NCBI GenBank assembly: GCA_021737785.1
Contig: JAIPDI010000054.1
Location: 1-33,979, forward strand
DNA: 33,979 nt
Source of the DNA: Deltaproteobacteria bacterium
GTDB taxonomy: Bacteria > Desulfobacterota > DSM-4660 > Desulfatiglandales > Desulfatiglandaceae
Reading direction: 5' to 3'
Numbering within the stretch: position 1 is the stretch's first letter; each line of letters starts with the position of its first letter. Shown in pieces: positions 31,019 to 33,979 of the stretch. The position numbers and the translations under genes are program-made. The notes below the pieces were generated by a model. That model worked only from the letters and a program-made list of their open reading frames with translations. It was not told where the DNA came from and made no database searches.

Positions 31019-32229
31019 AAAAGCAGGTTAATTCATATAAAATGGCTTATGCTGCCTGACGAACTACATCCAGGAAATGGAGCAAATCTTTCCTGACAGC
31101 TTTGTTTGCACTCATGGTGAGGGTGAGTTCTCCTTGAGGGCGGGTGAGGCGGCCTGCTCGCTGAATAAAGCGATGCCTCAAGCTATCAAGAGTATTGAAT
31201 TCCCAAGCCGCTGGTCGTTTGGGACGGGCTCTCCTCTGGACGGGAGGCTTTGCGAGCATCTGTATTTCTTTGGATAAATTGTGAGCCATCATAGCGCAAA
31301 GGGTATATATTTGATTCCTGGCCAGCGTTCGGGTTGCAATAACATTCAGGCCGCAGTCTCCTTTTGCATCTCCGAAGATGGCTTCCTGGGAACCCCGCCC
31401 ATTATGGAATTGAACCACGGCCTTGGTTGATTCAGTTTTGTTCGTTACAATGACTTTGTAGTCGAAATTGAAATCACGTGGCTCAAATAGATGTAACTGC
31501 AGGGGACCCTTATGTTGTTTTCGAGCCTTCTTTCTGATCAAAATGAATCGGTAGTGGGTATCCCACGATTTTGGTTTCCATTTGGTCTCAAAGTAGGACC
31601 ACTCACGGTCAATAGTTCTCCACCGTTTTCGCTGTTCGATCCGGTCCTTGAGCTCCGGGAATCGTTCAAAAGGAACAGAGGCTGAAAACTTGATATGCTG
31701 ACCGCCGATGCTGCTCAGAATGTCCTTGCTGAAAAAGGCTGAATCCATCCTGGACTCAAGGGTGACGCCTTCAAGTTCATGTCGCGCTTTTTTGAAACAG
31801 TTGATCATGAATCCGGCAGCGCCATTGGAATCGTGAACGTTTCCAGGGCGATGATGCATGTCGAAAAACTGGTGTGTTTGTGCCACCGTACAAAATAGGG
31901 GGTAATAACTGCGACTCCCCTTTTTCTGTTTGTTGAAGCCAACGGCAGTGCCCTCAGCGTGCCCTTTTGTCGTCAGGACTGAACCATCGAAGTCCAACGT
32001 CAATCTGGGCAATGCCTCCCGTTTCAGGCTTTCGATAACAAGTGTACGGGAAAGATCTCTCACATTCTCAACCCCATCGTCTTCCATTTGAGCGAGGGAT
32101 CTGGAGATCGTAGAAACATCCGGCAATTTTCGGAGGCCCATCAGACGAAGCACCAGAGGGTCATCCCGATAATAATCAACCTCACGTAGTCGACGAAATC
32201 CAAGCAGGAGGTGCATAATAAGAAGCCTA
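31019..32229 (-). mobile_element. IS1380-like insertion sequence remnant
   Basis: The element sits in reverse orientation between cassette 4 and a broken cassette. Its 3' side is close to position 31019, where cassette 4 ends abruptly without attC. Its 5' side ends near 32229, inside both the transposase N-terminus and another gene. No matching terminal inverted repeats could be found, as expected if one end was deleted. Confidence 0.6.
31047..32216 (-). CDS. IS1380 family transposase, N-terminally truncated
   Basis: This DDE transposase of 389 residues carries the IS1380 family signatures: first Asp in RLTLDFDGSVLTTKG, then the GFNKQKKGSRSYYPLFCT and RPGNVHDSNGAAGF blocks, second Asp in ESRMDSAFFSKDIL and Glu in GRGSQEAIFGDAKGDCGLN. 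Family members usually have some 45-60 more residues at the N-terminus. Here an in-frame TGA lies seven codons before ATG 32216 and the upstream DNA belongs to another gene, so the start of the transposase is missing. Transposition activity is doubtful. Confidence 0.85.
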   Translation of the reverse strand: MHLLLGFRRLREVDYYRDDPLVLRLMGLRKLPDVSTISRSLAQMEDDGVENVRDLSRTLVIESLKREALPRLTLDFDGSVLTTKGHAEGTAVGFNKQKKGSRSYYPLFCTVAQTHQFFDMHHRPGNVHDSNGAAGFMINCFKKARHELEGVTLESRMDSAFFSKDILSSIGGQHIKFSASVPFERFPELKDRIEQRKRWRTIDREWSYFETKWKPKSWDTHYRFILIRKKARKQHKGPLQLHLFEPRDFNFDYKVIVTNKTESTKAVVQFHNGRGSQEAIFGDAKGDCGLNVIATRTLARNQIYTLCAMMAHNLSKEIQMLAKPPVQRRARPKRPAAWEFNTLDSLRHRFIQRAGRLTRPQGELTLTMSANKAVRKDLLHFLDVVRQAA

Positions 32230-32607
32230 TTTCAAGGTGAATCGTCAAAAGACATTTCAGCTCAAATAACAAATCTGAGTGAAATACAGAGTTCTCTTTC
32301 CAACCTTCAGGGCTATGTCACAGAGCAAAAAGATTTGCTTCAAAACCTTAACCAGGATATTTCCAGCCTACGAGAAGAAAAGGCGGAACTGGAACAAGTA
32401 GTATCGATAGAGAATGACAAAATAGAATTGGTATTAAAGCAATACGAGAAAGCTCAACAAAAAAGGAAATGGATTGATATTCTTATATCTTTCTTTGTTG
32501 GTGTCTTTTCTAGTACAACAGTAGCCTTGGTATTCCGGTACAGAAGAAAAACACGGGAAGCCCCGTCTATTGACATGATAGTCAATACAAAAGGAAAGCA
32601 AATTTAA
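32230..32607 (+). pseudogene. 5'-truncated cassette gene: coiled-coil membrane protein
   Basis: The frame is open from the IS junction to a TAA at 32605-32607. It encodes a long coiled coil (ISAQITNLSEIQSSLSNLQG, DISSLREEKAELEQVV), a C-terminal membrane helix (WIDILISFFVGVFSSTTVAL) and a short basic tail. There is no ATG or GTG in the whole frame; only a TTG at 32335 could serve. I infer that the 5' part, including the start and the cassette's core site, was deleted together with the IS end. An attC follows directly. Confidence 0.65.
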
Positions 32608-32608
32608 T

Positions 32609-32695
32609 GGCTAACAATGCAAATTAACTCGGACTGGCAAAAGCCGCGCCGCTTCGCTCTGCGCCTATTGCCAGCCGGTTATTTGTGGGTTAAAT
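32609..32695 (+). repeat. attC site after the truncated cassette
   Basis: R'' is GGCTAAC (32609-32615) and R' is GTTAAAT (32689-32695, perfect GTTRRRY). The arms CGG-a-CTGGCAA and TTGCCAG-CCG pair with an extrahelical A, and the central part CGCCGCTTCGCTCTGCGC can fold. The cassette's own start is missing, so the R'' complement cannot be checked. Confidence 0.72.
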
Positions 32696-32716
32696 GCAGC
32701 ACCCATACCTTTAACT

Positions 32717-33328
32717 ATGGCTTATATTTATCCTGACGTAGATTGGTACACCGGCATTAGCGAACAAAAAAAAGTACAACCTCGATGCCCATATGCCAAT
32801 GTCCACCGCTGTTACCGGTATTATGCAAGCCTTTATCTGCTTGGTGAAGCAAACATAACAACGAAAATAAATGAAGAAGAAATCAAGGAGCTTGATTCTT
32901 TCTGGGCCAAGAGCGATCTTCTACCCGCATTAGCTGAACACGATACTGGCATTTCTGGTCCCGACGGCAGAGCGACCGGTTTTTCTAATTTTTGTCCGGA
33001 GGTAAGCTATGACATCTTCGGTTTATTCGCAGTTTCATTACATGAGTACGCCGATGAAATTGATATCGAAGCTGCTCACAGACAATTGGGGGAAAAAGCT
33101 TACCCGAATGATTGGCGGTGGAGCTGGGCGAGTGTATCTCCTCTGCACTATTTACAATGTCCAGCATACTCACAAATATTATCAGCACCTGCTCCATCAC
33201 CAACGGGTCAGTTCCAAATCAAACAGGATCAAGATATTATTGAAGTCAAGCCAGGGTTCATGGGGATTAGCATAAATATACGGTCGCTCTTTACCAAGAT
33301 TTCAAAATGGTGGCTTTCTAAGAGATGA
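32717..33328 (+). CDS. cassette 6: cysteine-containing protein of unknown function
   Basis: This 203-residue protein begins MAYIYPDVDWYTGISEQKK and has an early conserved-looking VQPRCPYANVHRCYRYYASL segment followed by acidic helices. A C-terminal basic amphipathic stretch (INIRSLFTKISKWWLSKR) could touch a membrane. I recall CPYANVHRC only in uncharacterised proteins. ATG 32717 is 27 bases inside the cassette and no strong ribosome binding site is seen. Base composition is AT-rich like the other cassettes. Confidence 0.75.
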   Translation: MAYIYPDVDWYTGISEQKKVQPRCPYANVHRCYRYYASLYLLGEANITTKINEEEIKELDSFWAKSDLLPALAEHDTGISGPDGRATGFSNFCPEVSYDIFGLFAVSLHEYADEIDIEAAHRQLGEKAYPNDWRWSWASVSPLHYLQCPAYSQILSAPAPSPTGQFQIKQDQDIIEVKPGFMGISINIRSLFTKISKWWLSKR

Positions 33329-33343
33329 AAATTGACTATTTGG

Positions 33344-33404
33344 ATTTAGCCACCGCGTGCACGGGACGGCGAGGGCCATGCCGCCCGTGACGCAGCCGTT
33401 ATGG
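33344..33404 (+). repeat. attC site of cassette 6
   Basis: R'' ATTTAGC (33344-33350) matches the complement of the cassette start GTTAAAT in all but one base. R' is GTTATGG (33398-33404). The arms GCGT-g-CACGGG-a-CGGC and GCCG-c-CCGTGACGC pair with extrahelical bases. Length is 61 bases. Confidence 0.75.
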
Positions 33405-33414
33405 AGAAATAGAC

Positions 33415-33765
33415 ATGGATGATTCAGCTTTTGAAACAGATATGAGTGGTAAGAAAAAAAGTTTACGTGTTTATTTAATAAACCCTCCGACTGGTGATAA
33501 TCCCTGGCGCACTCTCGGTGATTATCAGCAGGAACAAAAAGAGGCACGCGATAGGCACGCCATGTTTCAAGAGCAACACAGGATTTTGCAGAAATCATTC
33601 CGTGCAAATATAATTGCTGTAACTGCTGCTGTTGTTGCTGCTCTAGCAGCCTGTGTTCTTACCTACTTTTCATATCAATCCATGCCGTACAGACAAGAAA
33701 AAATACAAACCCCACATATAGAACAAATGCAGGGGCTAGAACCCACCAAGAAGGTAAGAAATTGA
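33415..33765 (+). CDS. cassette 7: small single-pass membrane protein
   Basis: The 116-residue protein has a charged cytoplasmic-type N-terminal part (SLRVYLINPPTGDNPWRTLG, then a QEQKEARDRHAMFQEQH helix) and one membrane helix (NIIAVTAAVVAALAACVLTYF, about residues 65-85), with a short tail. The family is not recognised. ATG 33415 lies 16 bases inside the cassette, after GGAG 9 bases upstream. Such small membrane proteins are frequent in cassette arrays, and no function can be given. Confidence 0.72.
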   Translation: MDDSAFETDMSGKKKSLRVYLINPPTGDNPWRTLGDYQQEQKEARDRHAMFQEQHRILQKSFRANIIAVTAAVVAALAACVLTYFSYQSMPYRQEKIQTPHIEQMQGLEPTKKVRN

Positions 33766-33795
33766 AAATTTGTCCTTCAGTGGTTTCAAAATATG

Positions 33796-33848
33796 GCATT
33801 CACTCCACTTGACCGCGAAAAATGCGGCAAGTGAGTTTTGCGTTGGCT
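33796..33848 (+). repeat. probable attC site of cassette 7
   Basis: CACTTG-a-CCGC (33806-33816) pairs with GCGG-c-AAGTG (33824-33833) around GAAAAAT, with the extrahelical base on the expected side. Outer boxes are imperfect: GCATTCA on the left, and GTTTTGC (33835) or GTTGGCT (33842) on the right. The R'' complement of this cassette's start is not seen, so the exact boundary is uncertain. Confidence 0.6.
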
Positions 33849-33867
33849 GCTCATGAGCAAGTAAGTC

Positions 33868-33895
33868 TTGACAAAATACGCCAATGGCGTATAAT
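33868..33895 (+). promoter_or_regulatory. promoter and operator of the right-edge toxin cassette
   Basis: A consensus TTGACA (33868-33873), 16 bases and a consensus TATAAT (33890-33895) form a strong promoter inside the cassette. The palindrome ATACGCC-AAT-GGCGTAT (33876-33892) overlaps the spacer and -10, ideal for autorepression by an antitoxin. The predicted transcript start is at the ATG (33902), suggesting a leaderless message. Confidence 0.75.
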
Positions 33896-33901
33896 CCAGT
33901 C

Positions 33902-33979
33902 ATGATTTTTATCGAAACCTCCATTTTTACAAAGGAAATTCAAAACCTGATATCCGACGATAATTATCGGATGCTTCAG
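33902..33979 (+). CDS. HigB/RelE-type toxin, partial at right edge
   Basis: Only 26 codons are inside the window: an N-terminus with FIETSIFTKEIQ and SDDNYRMLQ. This matches the start of RelE-superfamily toxins of the HigB-2 type, known from the Vibrio cholerae cassette array, where the toxin gene precedes a Cro-type antitoxin and the pair has its own promoter. The promoter and palindrome just upstream fit this. The antitoxin gene would lie beyond the edge. Such modules are thought to stabilise long cassette arrays. Confidence 0.65.
   Translation, partial: MIFIETSIFTKEIQNLISDDNYRMLQ

Larger units (their letters stand above)
26458..33979. mobile_element. chromosomal integron with gene cassette array
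   Basis: A minus-strand integron integrase gene is followed, on its 5' side, by a Pc-like promoter, an attI-type core site (GTTAAGC, 28020-28026) and a series of plus-strand genes separated by imperfect inverted repeats with extrahelical bases, that is attC sites. In cassettes 1 to 3 the bases at the cassette start are exactly complementary to the R'' box of that cassette's attC: TTAAGC/GCTTAA, TTATGC/GCATAA and TTCGCC/GGCGAA. Cassette DNA is AT-richer than the chromosome. An IS1380-like remnant splits the array, and the array runs past the right edge. Confidence 0.88.

Noticed and set aside
1-33979. CRISPR arrays, tRNA and complete rRNA genes
   Set aside because: No regularly spaced direct repeats, cloverleaf-like sequences or rRNA genes were recognised by reading the window; a dedicated search could still find a degenerate case.

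Overview
This window looks like a chromosomal segment of a Gram-negative anaerobe, most likely a sulfate-reducing or syntrophic member of the Desulfobacterota (former Deltaproteobacteria). This is an inference from gene content: a Kdo transferase (LPS-bearing outer membrane), EtfAB with an acyl-CoA dehydrogenase, a corrinoid-type methionine synthase activation domain, a DUF3536 GH57 enzyme, and a small gene that only reads through if UGA encodes selenocysteine.

Positions 1-7120: an intact DUF433 gene with a truncated DUF5615-type toxin behind it (minus strand), about 900 bases without a convincing gene, then plus-strand recO, a small secreted protein, a B12-dependent methionine synthase activation-domain protein, a DUF169 protein and a large GH57/DUF3536 glycosidase ending at a strong hairpin. 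A non-coding block of about 500 bp follows, then a receiver-histidine kinase fusion.

Positions 8968-15298 form a divergent catabolic module. etfB, etfA and a short-chain dehydrogenase run leftward. An ACAD10/11-like acyl-CoA dehydrogenase, a TetR regulator and an APH-type kinase run rightward. A TetR-style palindrome lies in the divergent region next to the etfB promoter. The kinase/ACAD pair is the split form of the fused mammalian ACAD10/11 proteins, which suggests 4-hydroxyacyl-CoA degradation with electrons passed to EtfAB.

Positions 15465-24712 are mostly housekeeping: a ThiD-ThiN fusion, thiol peroxidase, and directly after it a 70-residue glutaredoxin-like selenoprotein with two in-frame UGA codons, each followed by a SECIS-like hairpin. 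Convergent to these are lepA-hemW. waaA (kdtA) and a ugd-uxs pair (UDP-glucose to UDP-glucuronate to UDP-xylose) diverge from a shared intergenic region.

From about 24.75 kb to the right edge the DNA is accessory. A 14-codon remnant resembling the start of a molybdopterin oxidoreductase is followed by hicAB with a leaderless-type promoter, a decayed XRE regulator, and a second DUF433 gene with a truncated toxin. Then comes a chromosomal integron: an integron-type integrase on the minus strand (with an in-frame UGA ahead of its catalytic part), a Pc-like promoter, an attI core site, and an array of AT-richer plus-strand gene cassettes separated by attC sites. The sequence at the start of cassettes 1 to 3 is exactly complementary to the R'' box of the same cassette's attC. 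An N-terminally truncated IS1380-like transposase interrupts the array. The array continues past the right edge with a HigB/RelE-type toxin cassette that has its own promoter and operator. Most cassette genes have no recognised function.
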